Of a stretch of 64,000 nucleotides of DNA, positions 33,066-41,200 are shown one piece after another (position 1 is the first letter of the stretch; each line of letters starts with the position of its first letter). The position numbers and the translations under genes are program-made. The notes under the pieces were generated by a model. That model saw only the letters and a list, made by a program, of their open reading frames with translations, ran no database searches and had not been told where the DNA came from. The stretch comes from an uncultured Angelakisella sp. (GTDB lineage Bacteria; Bacillota; Clostridia; Oscillospirales; Ruminococcaceae): contig CAJUFK010000006.1 in NCBI GenBank assembly GCA_910585535.1, forward strand, positions 1 to 64,000. Direction: 5' to 3'.

Positions 33066-33665
33066 ATGTTCTTTTATCATGGAACAAGCGTGGAGAACGC
33101 AGAAAACATTAAAAAGGTCGGCTTCAAGTGGGATGAGAAGAGTTCCATTTGGAACTGCTCGGACTACGAGCAGACCTACTTTTACCGGGATGAGATCGAC
33201 GGCAATCCTCACGAGGGTTTTTTTCGGGCTCTTGAGTCTGCCCAGATCGCTGCGGCGTTCCAGGGTAGCCTGAATACCAGCCTGGCTGTTGTTGTGTTGG
33301 AGATCCCGGACGACAGCCCCTTCTTGGGAAAGATCAGTCCAGACACTTCCTGTGAACACATGAGCGATGATGCTGTCTGCGTGGACGACGAAGATCTTCA
33401 AGCAGCAATTCTCACCGGGGAAGCGGTTCTCCACATTGAGGTTGTGCCGGATGTGTACGACCCGGGACTCCGTTTATTCTATATCAGCGGACTTCTGAAG
33501 AACAACTATTTCTGCTCCGGCGACCTTCCTGAGCAGGTCCGGCGTGGAATGGAGAAAATTGCAAAGGTGGACACCAGCGAGATTTTCGAGAATGTCATTA
33601 TGGAACCTATAAGCAACTCCGATCTTCCAGCCTATGTTCTGGCGGCGGACGAGGATGCTGCTTAA
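33066..33665 (+). CDS. ADP-ribosyltransferase-like protein
   Basis: A 199-residue protein beginning FFYHGTSVENAENIKKVGFK. The YHGTS...I...GF opening is the NAD-binding first block of many ADP-ribosyltransferase-fold proteins; a Tyr/Glu-rich YEQTYFYRDEIDGNPHEGFF follows. I cannot confirm the second and third catalytic blocks by eye. If active it could modify a host factor, or be a toxin or anti-defence enzyme. It sits behind the promoterless leader. Confidence 0.5.
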   Translation: MFFYHGTSVENAENIKKVGFKWDEKSSIWNCSDYEQTYFYRDEIDGNPHEGFFRALESAQIAAAFQGSLNTSLAVVVLEIPDDSPFLGKISPDTSCEHMSDDAVCVDDEDLQAAILTGEAVLHIEVVPDVYDPGLRLFYISGLLKNNYFCSGDLPEQVRRGMEKIAKVDTSEIFENVIMEPISNSDLPAYVLAADEDAA

Positions 33666-33671
33666 AAAACT

Positions 33672-33704
33672 GGCGCCTCCACATTTTTGTGGGGGCGCTT
33701 TTCT
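33672..33704 (+). terminator. rho-independent terminator abutting the next promoter
   Basis: GCGCCTCCACA pairs with TGTGGGGGCGC around a T-rich loop, followed by TTTTCTC. Confidence 0.8.
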
Positions 33705-33708
33705 CTGC

Positions 33709-33931
33709 TTGACATCTGCTTAACGCCAATTACAATATAAAGTGTAAGTATCTATTTCCTTCGTTAAGAAGGAAGCGGATGTTAAGACAGCCACCAAATC
33801 GGGGGCAGTGCGTCTAAACGCAGTAATGCGGTAGGATGCGCTGCCTCTTTTTGTGTGGAAATAGATTATTCATCCTAAGTAACAGGCCCAGCCTGATGAT
33901 ATATTGAACGACGCCCCTGCAATCATGGGGG
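33709..33931 (+). promoter_or_regulatory. cassette promoter and long-form leader, copy 8
   Basis: TTGACA 33709, spacer with CTTAACGCCAAT, TACAAT 33731. P1 TCTATTTCCTTC/GAAGGAAGCGGA, P3 GGGGCAGTGCGTC/GGATGCGCTGCCTC with five T, P4 CGCA-GTAA-TGCG. The extra domain (CAGGC-CCA-GCCTG; CCCCTGCAATCATGGGG) matches copy 2 closely. Both control family B genes. Confidence 0.85.
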
Positions 33932-33982
33932 AAAAGAAGTTTATTTGAAATTTGATTCAAAATTTTAAGGAGGACTTTTTCT

Positions 33983-34855
33983 GTGAACAAGAATACAGTT
34001 GTGTCCGGAATCCCGTATGTGTCCGTATGGGACGGCGGCGTTGAGGTGGAAAGCACCTGCACCATCGATTTCCGAACCGGGAACATCCTGGATATCGAAC
34101 CGGCTAAAGGGCTGGCTTCCTTTGGATTCCTCGACACTCTTGACAGAGAGTACATCGTCCTGAACGATGAGCAGGTCGATGTTATGGAGGACGATGAGGG
34201 TGTTCGCTGGGTGCGCCTTGAGCATGCCCAGAGAGAGGCTGCCCAGAACGAGCCTGATGATGAGGACTCCGAGGGCCGGACCTTTGTAGTCACGGAATGG
34301 TGCCCGAACTGCGAGCATGAATGCTACCGCTGCCGCAACCATGCCCAGAAGCAGGCGAAAGAGACTGCTGCGGACGCCGATGGGGTTCTCAAGGTGGAGA
34401 CCCCTGCCGGGACTCTGCTGGCTCAGCCTGTCATCGACTCCAAGTTCCCCGGCATCGCAATTTCCCTTACCCGTCCGGGGGCTGAGATCGGCCGCATGCT
34501 TGCTCTGACGGAGTTTTGCAGCGGCGACAACACCGATTGCCCGGACTTCCCGGCCACGGATGATGAAGTCATCACCCGCGTCTGGGGGGACGGCCTAAAC
34601 GAGGATTACACTACCCGTGTTGTTCATGAGAACATCGAGAAGTTCTTCGAGCAGGAGAAAACTCCCGTTCCCATGGGGGTTGATAAAGTCGTCAGCGGGC
34701 TGAAGGATCTGATCAAAGACCGGAAGTCTTTCATCCACGAGGGTGACGACGACCCTTACGATCACGGAGATAACCCTTTCCGTCACGATGTGGCGGTGCT
34801 GGAAACGGCGATTGCGCTCATCACGGGCGCCAATGAGGGGAAGGAGGGGCGCTGA
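33983..34855 (+). CDS. family B fusion protein, copy 2
   Basis: A 290-residue protein in three parts. Residues 1-125 match family B copy 1 (VVSGIPYVSVWDGGVEVEST, TEWCPNCEHEC). Residues 135-220 (VETPAGTLLAQPVIDSKFPG to YTTRVVHENIEKFF) match the start of the protein at 40468. A C-terminal module (LKDLIKDRKSFIHEG to AVLETAIALI) follows. GTG 33983 lies after AAGGAGGAC. It overlaps the next gene by one base. Function unknown. Confidence 0.65.
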   Translation: MNKNTVVSGIPYVSVWDGGVEVESTCTIDFRTGNILDIEPAKGLASFGFLDTLDREYIVLNDEQVDVMEDDEGVRWVRLEHAQREAAQNEPDDEDSEGRTFVVTEWCPNCEHECYRCRNHAQKQAKETAADADGVLKVETPAGTLLAQPVIDSKFPGIAISLTRPGAEIGRMLALTEFCSGDNTDCPDFPATDDEVITRVWGDGLNEDYTTRVVHENIEKFFEQEKTPVPMGVDKVVSGLKDLIKDRKSFIHEGDDDPYDHGDNPFRHDVAVLETAIALITGANEGKEGR

Positions 34856-35178
34856 TGGAGGCGAAATACCGTGAGGTCTGTGAGGGCCTCGGATGGGTTG
34901 TCTATAAGTACGAAGCCGGGTTGGTGGAGGTTTCCAAACACTCCCCGGCTGGCGAGGACTTTTTCTTCGGTGTTTCTGTGGAGAATTTCGTGGATGAAGT
35001 TAAACAGTATGCCACCGACTTTGATGTGGACGACCATGTCGAGCTGCTTGCAGACAATCGCGGGACGAATGGCGTCCCCGGCAGCTTCTGTGAGTTGGTA
35101 GAGGATGCCGAGGCTATCAAAGATATGTTACAAGAGTTGGCAATCGCACTGGCTAAGGTTAAAGACACAGAGATTTAA
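34855..35178 (+). CDS. conserved ICE-type 107-residue protein
   Basis: A small acidic protein (GLGWVVYKYEAGLVEVSKHS, PAGEDFFFGVSVENFVDEVK, LVEDAEAIKDMLQELAIALA). I associate this pattern with short accessory proteins of Clostridia ICEs. The ATG overlaps the previous stop (TGATG), so it is translationally coupled. Function unknown. Confidence 0.6.
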   Translation: MEAKYREVCEGLGWVVYKYEAGLVEVSKHSPAGEDFFFGVSVENFVDEVKQYATDFDVDDHVELLADNRGTNGVPGSFCELVEDAEAIKDMLQELAIALAKVKDTEI

Positions 35179-35237
35179 CGCACAAGGGGCTCCGGGCGTA
35201 CTGTCCGGGGCCCTTCGCTAAAGAGAGGAGAATTGTT

Positions 35238-35687
35238 GTGAAGTATATACCCTATGACAAGATGAGCATCAGCGATCTGGAGGCCCTAGTCGATAAGACC
35301 CTTGCCCACTGGCAAGACCTGTACGAGAACGGCGGCAACGATCCGTGCTGGCCTGATGGCACAAACCTTAACCTGGTCCGCAACCACATTATCTATTACC
35401 AGGGCTTGATTCGGGCCAAGAAGGCTGAACCGGAACAACTGAGCTTTTTCTCTGTTATGGAGAACGAGAACTCTAATCCTAAACTCCCGCCCAAGGTGCC
35501 GGACAGCTATATGGCGCATCCGGAAAGAATCCGGGAGGCGGCGAAGGCTACGCTGGCTGCGGTAAGTGAGGCTGGGATACCAATTCAGAATCTCTGCGGG
35601 CTGAAGCAGGCCATTGAGCAGGATGACCTCATCTCAATGAGGCGGTTTCGGGATACGGCGTACTGGCTTGAGCGTTTAAGTGCTTGA
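35238..35687 (+). CDS. unknown 149-residue protein
   Basis: A helical protein (MSISDLEALVDKTLAHWQDL; GLKQAIEQDDLISMRRFRDT). GTG 35238 follows AGAGGAG. Its stop overlaps the -35 box of the HipA-like gene's promoter. Not recognised. Confidence 0.55.
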   Translation: MKYIPYDKMSISDLEALVDKTLAHWQDLYENGGNDPCWPDGTNLNLVRNHIIYYQGLIRAKKAEPEQLSFFSVMENENSNPKLPPKVPDSYMAHPERIREAAKATLAAVSEAGIPIQNLCGLKQAIEQDDLISMRRFRDTAYWLERLSA

Positions 35688-35773
35688 CCCCCTGGAATTT
35701 GCCAAGTATAATAGGATATAGGAGAATTGCTTTTGCCACGCCTCCGCAGTTTCGATTGCGAGGGGTGGCTTTT
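35684..35773 (+). promoter_or_regulatory. promoter and minimal hairpin leader of the HipA-like gene
   Basis: TTGACC 35684, 17 bases, TATAAT 35707, without the TTAACTYCWAT block. The leader has one hairpin at 35735-35769: GCCAC/GTGGC outside, CCT/AGG, and CGCA/TGCG inside, then TTTT. It mimics P2 plus P4 of the cassette leader in condensed form. Confidence 0.65.
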
Positions 35774-35790
35774 GGTGAAGGAGGGATTCG

Positions 35791-37017
35791 GTGAACTATA
35801 CTCTGATGCACAAGAGTATTCCTGTTCTCGACTTCGTCATGGACGAAGCGACCAGTTCTATCCAGAAAATTATTGCTGTCTGGCGGCTGGAGCATCTTCC
35901 TGTTGGCACCGTCTCCGTCAAGGGAATTGTGGACCGTGGAGCATTAAACGCTTGGTGGCTCGATCGCAGTATCCCTGCAAGTCGTTCAGGGATCCGTGAG
36001 GCTTTGCAAGACCTTGGCGTTTCCAATGTTCAGGTCCTTTTGCCAAAGTGCTTCGGGCTAAGTCTATCGGATCAGTATTGGGTTAGACCATTTCGGAGCG
36101 GATTAAGATGGGAGGACATCAACTTCTTCGAGAATCCGTTCTCGGAGGATATTGGCGATGTCCTCGTTGGTAAGGCTGTCGGCAGTCCTCAGCTGGACTT
36201 TCGGTCGCCAGACAATACCTCCGATGGATTTCTGAAGAAGCGCTGGAAGATCATCGACGGGAGGCGTTGTCTGCTGAAAACGGGGAGTCCTCCTTTTATG
36301 CAGCAGCCTTTTAACGAGGTTATTGCGTCCATCGTAGCCCAAAGACTTGGGATTCCTCATGTGGAATACTCATTGTTGTGGGATAATGAGATTCCCTATA
36401 GCGTTTGCGAGGATTTTATTTCCCCAGATACGGAATTGGTGAGCGCTTGGCGGGTGATGCAGACGAAGAAAAAGAGCAACAGCGAATCCCTCTACCAGCA
36501 CTACCTCAGCTGCTGTGCCACATTGGGTGTTTCCGGCGTGGCCCATGCGTTGAACCAAATGATCGTTCTCGATTTTCTGATCGCCAATGAGGACCGGCAT
36601 CTGAACAACTTCGGGTTGATACGCAATGCGGACACTTTGGAATGGATCGGACCTGCTCCAACCTTTGATAGCGGTTCGTCACTGGGGTACGATAAGTTAA
36701 ATGTCCAAATAGCTTCTATGAACGGTATCGAGTGCAAGCCTTTCAAGCGCACTCACGAGGAACAGCTTAGGTTGATAAGTTCGTTCGATTGGCTGGATTT
36801 TGAGGCTCTCACTGGAGTAAGAGAGGAGATTCGCCAGGTTTTCGCACAAGCAGGTAACTATATCGACCGAGATAGGGTAGAGGCTATCGTTGCTGCATTT
36901 TCCAGCAGAGAAGACTATCTCCGACGACAGGCTGAGGCGCAGATATCCATAGATGATCCTTCTCAGGATGTTCAGGAAAATGTAGCGCAGGATTATCATG
37001 GAAACAGGGGTCGATAA
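35791..37017 (+). CDS. HipA-like serine/threonine kinase
   Basis: A 408-residue protein. The C-terminal half follows the HipA kinase pattern: CLLKTGSPP, FNEVIASIVAQRLGIPHVEY, then the catalytic region LDFLIANEDRHLNNFGLIRN, with APTFDSGSSLGYD in place of the usual DFG-like metal site. The N-terminal 130 residues are not typical HipA. HipA proteins are toxins of toxin-antitoxin pairs; no HipB is adjacent. It has its own promoter. GTG 35791 follows AAGGAGGG. Confidence 0.75.
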   Translation: MNYTLMHKSIPVLDFVMDEATSSIQKIIAVWRLEHLPVGTVSVKGIVDRGALNAWWLDRSIPASRSGIREALQDLGVSNVQVLLPKCFGLSLSDQYWVRPFRSGLRWEDINFFENPFSEDIGDVLVGKAVGSPQLDFRSPDNTSDGFLKKRWKIIDGRRCLLKTGSPPFMQQPFNEVIASIVAQRLGIPHVEYSLLWDNEIPYSVCEDFISPDTELVSAWRVMQTKKKSNSESLYQHYLSCCATLGVSGVAHALNQMIVLDFLIANEDRHLNNFGLIRNADTLEWIGPAPTFDSGSSLGYDKLNVQIASMNGIECKPFKRTHEEQLRLISSFDWLDFEALTGVREEIRQVFAQAGNYIDRDRVEAIVAAFSSREDYLRRQAEAQISIDDPSQDVQENVAQDYHGNRGR

Positions 37018-37106
37018 CCGGATGGAGCGAATTTTTATAAAAATGCGGAATGCCCTGGGTCCTTGTAGCCTGAAGCATTAGGGGGACGAAAAGGAAGGAT
37101 AACAAA

Positions 37107-37475
37107 ATGAATAGAAAACAATGCATCAAAATCCTAAATAAAGAGCTGAACAACCAGATTCTCGATTTACTCCCATCGGAGTTAATTGAGGCCATGGCGT
37201 ATGCCGCAGACTTCCTGGAGACCCATCCGGAGCGAGGATCAAAGAGGTTCTTCTTCACTTTCGGAAACGATCCCAAATTCCCTTTCGGGATCGATGATTT
37301 TGTCGAGGTTCATGCGGACACCGGTGAGCAGGCAGCCCAGAAGTTTACGATGGCTTTTCCTTGCCGCCCGGGGAGCACGCTCCTGAATTGTGCATCCATG
37401 TACAATGAGAAAAATTGGAAATCTATTTGGGAAGAGGATTACGCTGGAAAAGGGCCTGCGGTCGTTATAGATTAA
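37107..37475 (+). CDS. family E protein, copy 1
   Basis: A 122-residue protein (MNRKQCIKILNKELNNQILD; RFFFTFGNDPKFPFGIDDFV). It is nearly identical in DNA and protein to copy 2 at 41201, differing at a few positions mostly near the 3' end. AAGGAAGG precedes the ATG. Unlike most genes here it has no standard leader directly upstream. Function unknown. Confidence 0.65.
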   Translation: MNRKQCIKILNKELNNQILDLLPSELIEAMAYAADFLETHPERGSKRFFFTFGNDPKFPFGIDDFVEVHADTGEQAAQKFTMAFPCRPGSTLLNCASMYNEKNWKSIWEEDYAGKGPAVVID

Positions 37476-37528
37476 CATGGATAATACAGAACCTAAAACA
37501 CAATAAGTAACTCCACGCCTAAAAACAT

Positions 37529-37590
37529 TTGGACAGAGTCGTCCAATTTTCGAAAAACGCCCTGAATCCTTGTGGTTCAGGGCGTTTTTT
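37529..37590 (+). terminator. two consecutive terminators
   Basis: TTGGAC/GTCCAA followed by TTTT (37529-37550), then AAACGCCCTGAATCC with GGTTCAGGGCGTTT and a long T-run (37555-37590). The next cassette promoter begins ten bases later. Confidence 0.82.
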
Positions 37591-37599
37591 ATTCGGGGC

Positions 37600-37746
37600 T
37601 TGACAGCGACTTAATTTCTATTACAATGAGGGGGTGTAAGAGTCTATTTCTTCTGTGAAGGAAGTGGATGTTGAGCCAGCCACCATTAGGAGGCAGTGCG
37701 TCCAAACGCAGTTATGCGAATGGATGCGCTGCTTTTTTTGGTGGCA
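37600..37746 (+). promoter_or_regulatory. cassette promoter and structured leader, copy 9
   Basis: TTGACA 37600, spacer with CTTAATTTCTAT, TACAAT 37622. P1 TCTATTTCTTC/GAAGGAAGTGGA, P2 GCCACC/GGTGGC, P3 GAGGCAGTGCGTCC/GGATGCGCTGC with seven T, P4 CGCA-GTTA-TGCG. Confidence 0.87.
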
Positions 37747-37769
37747 GTTTTATTTGAAAGGAGACCTTT

Positions 37770-38537
37770 ATGAATAACACAAACTCCCCTGTCGGACGAA
37801 TTGACGTTCTCAGCCTCAATGGAGAGGTGATGGAAAGCATTGAGTGCTCCCACAAGGAGAAATTTCTTCAGGCCATCAAGGAAAAAAATTGCTATAGCGT
37901 AATGATGACAATTATTCTCTATCGGGATAAGAGCGGAATAACAATTCCGCAGGATTTCCTGAAGGAAATGAATCCTCTACCTCAATGGGTTCGTATTGAA
38001 GATGTTCCCGACCCTGAGCCTCCTTTCTGTGTGATTCGAGATGGGGTGTTCTACGGCCTTTTTTCAGCTCAAACAGGCAAAGAACTGCCGTGTCAGTTAT
38101 TGGACTACGACAACTTTTCCCAGGCCGAGGAAGGGTCAGATGAGTACCGTGATTACCAGCGGTTGGAAGCGATTATGGAAAAGGGCGAAAAGGATCAAAC
38201 TGAGGATACTCAGACTAAGAAAGAGGAAGTGGTGATTCTTCCGGTGCCCCAATATAAACTCGACATAATTGACGAGTTCCTTAACCTTCCTTCGGGGCTT
38301 GATGAAGACGAGTACCAGGGCGACGATACAATCGCTTACTCGGTTCGATTTTCGGATGGGCTCCAGGCAGATGTAAAGTGTTGTGGATGCCAGGATGAGA
38401 CATCCTGGGCAGAAATGGTCCTCTTTGACAAAGAAGGGTACGAACTTTGCTGCACGGAACCTGGCGAAGAGTTTGCCGGTGAATGGTCTTTGGAATACGG
38501 TGATACCACATATGTCGTCGTAGTGCAGGCTATCTAA
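37770..38537 (+). CDS. unknown 255-residue acidic protein
   Basis: A soluble protein with two apparent domains joined by a charged linker (KGEKDQTEDTQTKKEEV, near residue 135). The second domain reads YKLDIIDEFLNLPSGLDEDE and ends TTYVVVVQAI. A Cys pair CCGC is present near 205. GAAAGGAG precedes the ATG. Single-gene cassette. Not recognised. Confidence 0.6.
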   Translation: MNNTNSPVGRIDVLSLNGEVMESIECSHKEKFLQAIKEKNCYSVMMTIILYRDKSGITIPQDFLKEMNPLPQWVRIEDVPDPEPPFCVIRDGVFYGLFSAQTGKELPCQLLDYDNFSQAEEGSDEYRDYQRLEAIMEKGEKDQTEDTQTKKEEVVILPVPQYKLDIIDEFLNLPSGLDEDEYQGDDTIAYSVRFSDGLQADVKCCGCQDETSWAEMVLFDKEGYELCCTEPGEEFAGEWSLEYGDTTYVVVVQAI

Positions 38538-38542
38538 ATTCA

Positions 38543-38590
38543 AAACTGATTTCTCCCCAGTATCGTACTGTGGGAGAAATCAGTTGAATT
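38543..38590 (+). terminator. long palindromic terminator
   Basis: AACTGATTTCTCCC pairs with GGGAGAAATCAGTT; the following T-tract is weak (GAATTTGTT), so it may also act in reverse. Confidence 0.65.
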
Positions 38591-38619
38591 TGTTGCGTAA
38601 AGAATAGGAGGGACAGCTT

Positions 38620-39090
38620 ATGTTTGAAAAAACCAGGAGAGAGCTTATCTACCGTGGACAAACTCGAAAGCAAGGAGAAAAAGTTCGCATTGGGGATGGA
38701 GCAAGACTCCCCGGTAATTGGGTTTATGGTGGTGTCTTTGCTCCTGATACAGAGGGCTCTTTTTCCGTCATCTACGCTTACGAGTCCGCCGAAAAGTATC
38801 CGGTGTACGCTGAAACTGTTGGGCAGTACACAGGCTGGATCGATAAAAAGGGGACAAAAATTTTCGAGGATGACATTCTCCTCTACCATATTGAAAACTA
38901 CGATTATATCGGAGTTGTATTTTTCTCGGAAGGCGCTTACCATGTGGACCATATGACACAGAACATGGCTGGTCAGAAAGCAACTGGCCGTTGTCGGCTG
39001 GCCCGGTTATTAGATGTCTCCAGGGATTTTGGCGGCGTTGAGATAGTTGGTAATATCCATGATACCCCAGAGCTAACGATGGGATTTTGA
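38620..39090 (+). CDS. YopX-family protein
   Basis: A 156-residue protein matching the phage/ICE YopX family: LIYRGQTRKQ, NWVYGGVFA, YAETVGQYTGWIDKKGTKIF followed by EDDI, and the closing VEIVGNIHDTPEL. GGAGGGACAG precedes the ATG. The function of YopX proteins is unknown; they are frequent in temperate phages and ICEs. An insertion-sequence-like scar follows. Confidence 0.75.
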   Translation: MFEKTRRELIYRGQTRKQGEKVRIGDGARLPGNWVYGGVFAPDTEGSFSVIYAYESAEKYPVYAETVGQYTGWIDKKGTKIFEDDILLYHIENYDYIGVVFFSEGAYHVDHMTQNMAGQKATGRCRLARLLDVSRDFGGVEIVGNIHDTPELTMGF

Positions 39091-39091
39091 C

Positions 39092-39240
39092 ACTCCCGCA
39101 GCAAAAGCAGTGGGATTCTTGGGTGATTAGATCGCATCCATTTCTGTTGCGGAATATTCCCCAAGTTAAGGGGTGTGTCATCACCCTGTCACAGAACAGG
39201 GCATATAGTTTTCTGTGCAGATGTGCTATTGCCACACATC
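39092..39240 (+). mobile_element. probable IS200/IS605-type scar
   Basis: Consecutive hairpins CCCGC/GTGGG, CCCC/GGGG (near 39160) and CCCTGT/ACAGGG (near 39195), with the phrase GTGGGATTCTTGGGTGA, resemble subterminal structures of IS200/IS605-like elements. No transposase remains. Assigned by resemblance only. Confidence 0.3.
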
Positions 39241-39282
39241 TTAGACGACAAGAATAAAAGAAGGACAAATAAGGAGGCACTC

Positions 39283-39903
39283 ATGAAAATCCGAATTGCT
39301 GACTGGCACAATTTGCACGATGGCTTTGAACTGGAAATTCAGCCAGGGTTTACGGCACTTGTCGGCCCAAACGGTGCAGGAAAAACAACAATGCTGCGGC
39401 AAATCAAGGCATTTGCACAAGAGAACAATATCGATATCTGGGAATATAGCAACCTTCATGACGGAGGTGCTATGGCCCGCGAAAAGTACCAACTCTTGGG
39501 CGATATTAGAATGCTCGTAACATCTGCTGTCACCTCGGAAGGCGAAAACGTATCAATGAATTTTGCTTACCAAGTGAAGATGCTTGGTAAGGCTGTTATG
39601 CAGGCCGAAAAAGAGCGGAAGGAATTGATTGTTTTATTGGATGCTATTGATTCTGGGCTTTCGATTGACCGGGCTAGGGAACTTCGCTCATTTCTTGACT
39701 TTATCGGAAATGAGAACACCGCCAAAGGGGTAAGGGTCTATACCATAATGGCCGTAAATCACTTTGAACTGGCAAAACAGCCGGCCGATTGTGTGAATGT
39801 AAGGAGCGGAGAGCATCTGATTTTCAGTGCATATAGCGATTATGCAGAGTTCATTTGCTCTTTCAATGAAAAAGCATGGAAGAAACCACTGACGTATGAT
39901 TAA
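39283..39903 (+). CDS. small AAA/ABC-type ATPase
   Basis: A 206-residue P-loop protein. Walker A is VGPNGAGKTT near residue 25 and Walker B is ELIVLLDAIDSGLS near 115, with a D-loop-like SGLS as in ABC/SMC-type ATPases. The region between is too short for a transporter partner or a long coiled coil, so it resembles compact ATPases of defence or DNA-repair modules. ATG 39283 follows AAGGAGG. It overlaps the next gene by eight bases. Confidence 0.7.
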   Translation: MKIRIADWHNLHDGFELEIQPGFTALVGPNGAGKTTMLRQIKAFAQENNIDIWEYSNLHDGGAMAREKYQLLGDIRMLVTSAVTSEGENVSMNFAYQVKMLGKAVMQAEKERKELIVLLDAIDSGLSIDRARELRSFLDFIGNENTAKGVRVYTIMAVNHFELAKQPADCVNVRSGEHLIFSAYSDYAEFICSFNEKAWKKPLTYD

Positions 39904-40306
39904 GGATATCCATAGTGAAGATGTCAGTAATGCCTTGAAGAAAGGTTTTCAGGAGGGCAAAACGCTCAGCGAAATGCTGGAGTTGTGCTCTGGACAGGAG
40001 TGTGTGATCTTCAAAGCCCGGGAGTTTGTCCGAGGGGATGAGATCATCTACATTCCCGACCTCTGGCTCAATGATATCCCTGAAAGCCGGCCGGTCCTCG
40101 ACCCAATCCAGCAGAACGAAATCCTTTTGTCCTGCTACACTGGTGATGATTTTATCGCCGTGGGTGAAGGAGACGAGGAAAAGGCCCACCGCCTATTCGC
40201 TTACTGCGACTGGCAACACCCCACCTCCGCCTACAATGAAGGAGCGAATGAAGGAGCGGTCGATGACGATAACAATGAAGGGGATGACGAGGATACCCCC
40301 TGTTGA
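39896..40306 (+). CDS. family A protein, copy 2
   Basis: A 136-residue paralogue of 25538 and 49767 (EGKTLSEMLELCSGQECVIF, DEIIYIPDLWLNDIPES, CYTGDDFIAVGEGDEEKAHR). It ends in an acidic Asn/Asp-rich tail. Its last codons (TGT TGA) form part of the TTGACA box of the next promoter, so the gene end and cassette start are fused. It overlaps the ATPase gene. Confidence 0.65.
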   Translation: MIKDIHSEDVSNALKKGFQEGKTLSEMLELCSGQECVIFKAREFVRGDEIIYIPDLWLNDIPESRPVLDPIQQNEILLSCYTGDDFIAVGEGDEEKAHRLFAYCDWQHPTSAYNEGANEGAVDDDNNEGDDEDTPC

Positions 40307-40443
40307 CATCAAGTTAATTCCAATTACAATAGATATTGTAATGAATCTACTCCGCAGGAGCAGATGTTGTGACAGCCATCAAGGGAGTGGCAGTGCGTCC
40401 AAACGCAGTAATGCGGAGGATGCGCTGCCTCTTTTTTGTGGTC
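40303..40443 (+). promoter_or_regulatory. cassette promoter and structured leader, copy 10
   Basis: TTGACA 40303 overlaps the previous stop codon; spacer with GTTAATTCCAAT; TACAAT 40325. P1 ATCTACTCC/GGAGCAGAT, P2 GCCAT/GTGGT (wobble), P3 GGCAGTGCGTCC/GGATGCGCTGCC with six T, P4 CGCA-GTAA-TGCG. Confidence 0.83.
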
Positions 40444-40467
40444 TTTTATTTGAAAGGAGAAGATATT

Positions 40468-41058
40468 ATGGACATCGCAGAAACCACCAAAATCGTTGTT
40501 GAAAAGGTGGCGGATATTCTTGTTGAGACCCCGATGGGCGACTTAACGGTCCGTCCGGTCCACAGCGAAGACTACCCCGGAATCGAGGTGTTCCTGCGCC
40601 GGGAAGACACTGATCAGGACTTGCTCCTGGCCCTTGTAGAATGTGTGAGGGACGAAACGGACCTACCGGAGGAACCCAACCTTATTACCCGTGTTTACGG
40701 GCAGGCTATGGACGCAGAGTACACTACTCGGGTCGTTCATGAGGGTATTGAGGACTTTTTTAAGGTGGAGGAGCCAGAAGACAAAGGTACGCAGACGGTG
40801 TTCATTGTGGCCCTTGAGAGCCATGAGGACCCAACTGCGATAGAAGCATTCTCGTCCAAGGAGCAGGCAGTTGCCGCAATTCGCTCCGCTATGGATGCCT
40901 GCGTGGCAGACCTCAAGATGGACGGGGACGATCCTATCGCTCTTGAGAACGCAGCGAAGACCGGCTTCTCTGTCTATGTGCCTGATTCCTCCATTCGTTG
41001 GGATTGGGTCATCCACGAGACCAAGATCCAAGAAGAAGTTCCGACTGAGGGAAACTGA
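40468..41058 (+). CDS. unknown 196-residue protein sharing a module with 33983
   Basis: Residues 18-105 (VETPMGDLTVRPVHSEDYPG to YTTRVVHEGIEDFF) match the middle of the fusion protein at 33983. The C-terminal half (TVFIVALESHEDPTAIEAFS, SIRWDWVIHE) is different. GAAAGGAG precedes the ATG. Function unknown; the shared module marks domain shuffling. Confidence 0.65.
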   Translation: MDIAETTKIVVEKVADILVETPMGDLTVRPVHSEDYPGIEVFLRREDTDQDLLLALVECVRDETDLPEEPNLITRVYGQAMDAEYTTRVVHEGIEDFFKVEEPEDKGTQTVFIVALESHEDPTAIEAFSSKEQAVAAIRSAMDACVADLKMDGDDPIALENAAKTGFSVYVPDSSIRWDWVIHETKIQEEVPTEGN

Positions 41059-41200
41059 AAGAGACTACACAATGGTTCCAATGGGCTACGGCAACAGGGG
41101 GCACTGATATGTCTGAGCCCCCACAAGGACCTGAACGCCCTGCCGACCGATGAAGGCTTCTTGGCAGCGTTCAAGGTGGATGGAAAGGAATGATAACAAA

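Noticed and set aside
41060..41190. Short frame ending LNALPTDEGFLAAFKVDGKE as a gene
   Set aside because: It has no start codon with a ribosome site and is too short. It looks like the tail of a lost gene before the family E copy.
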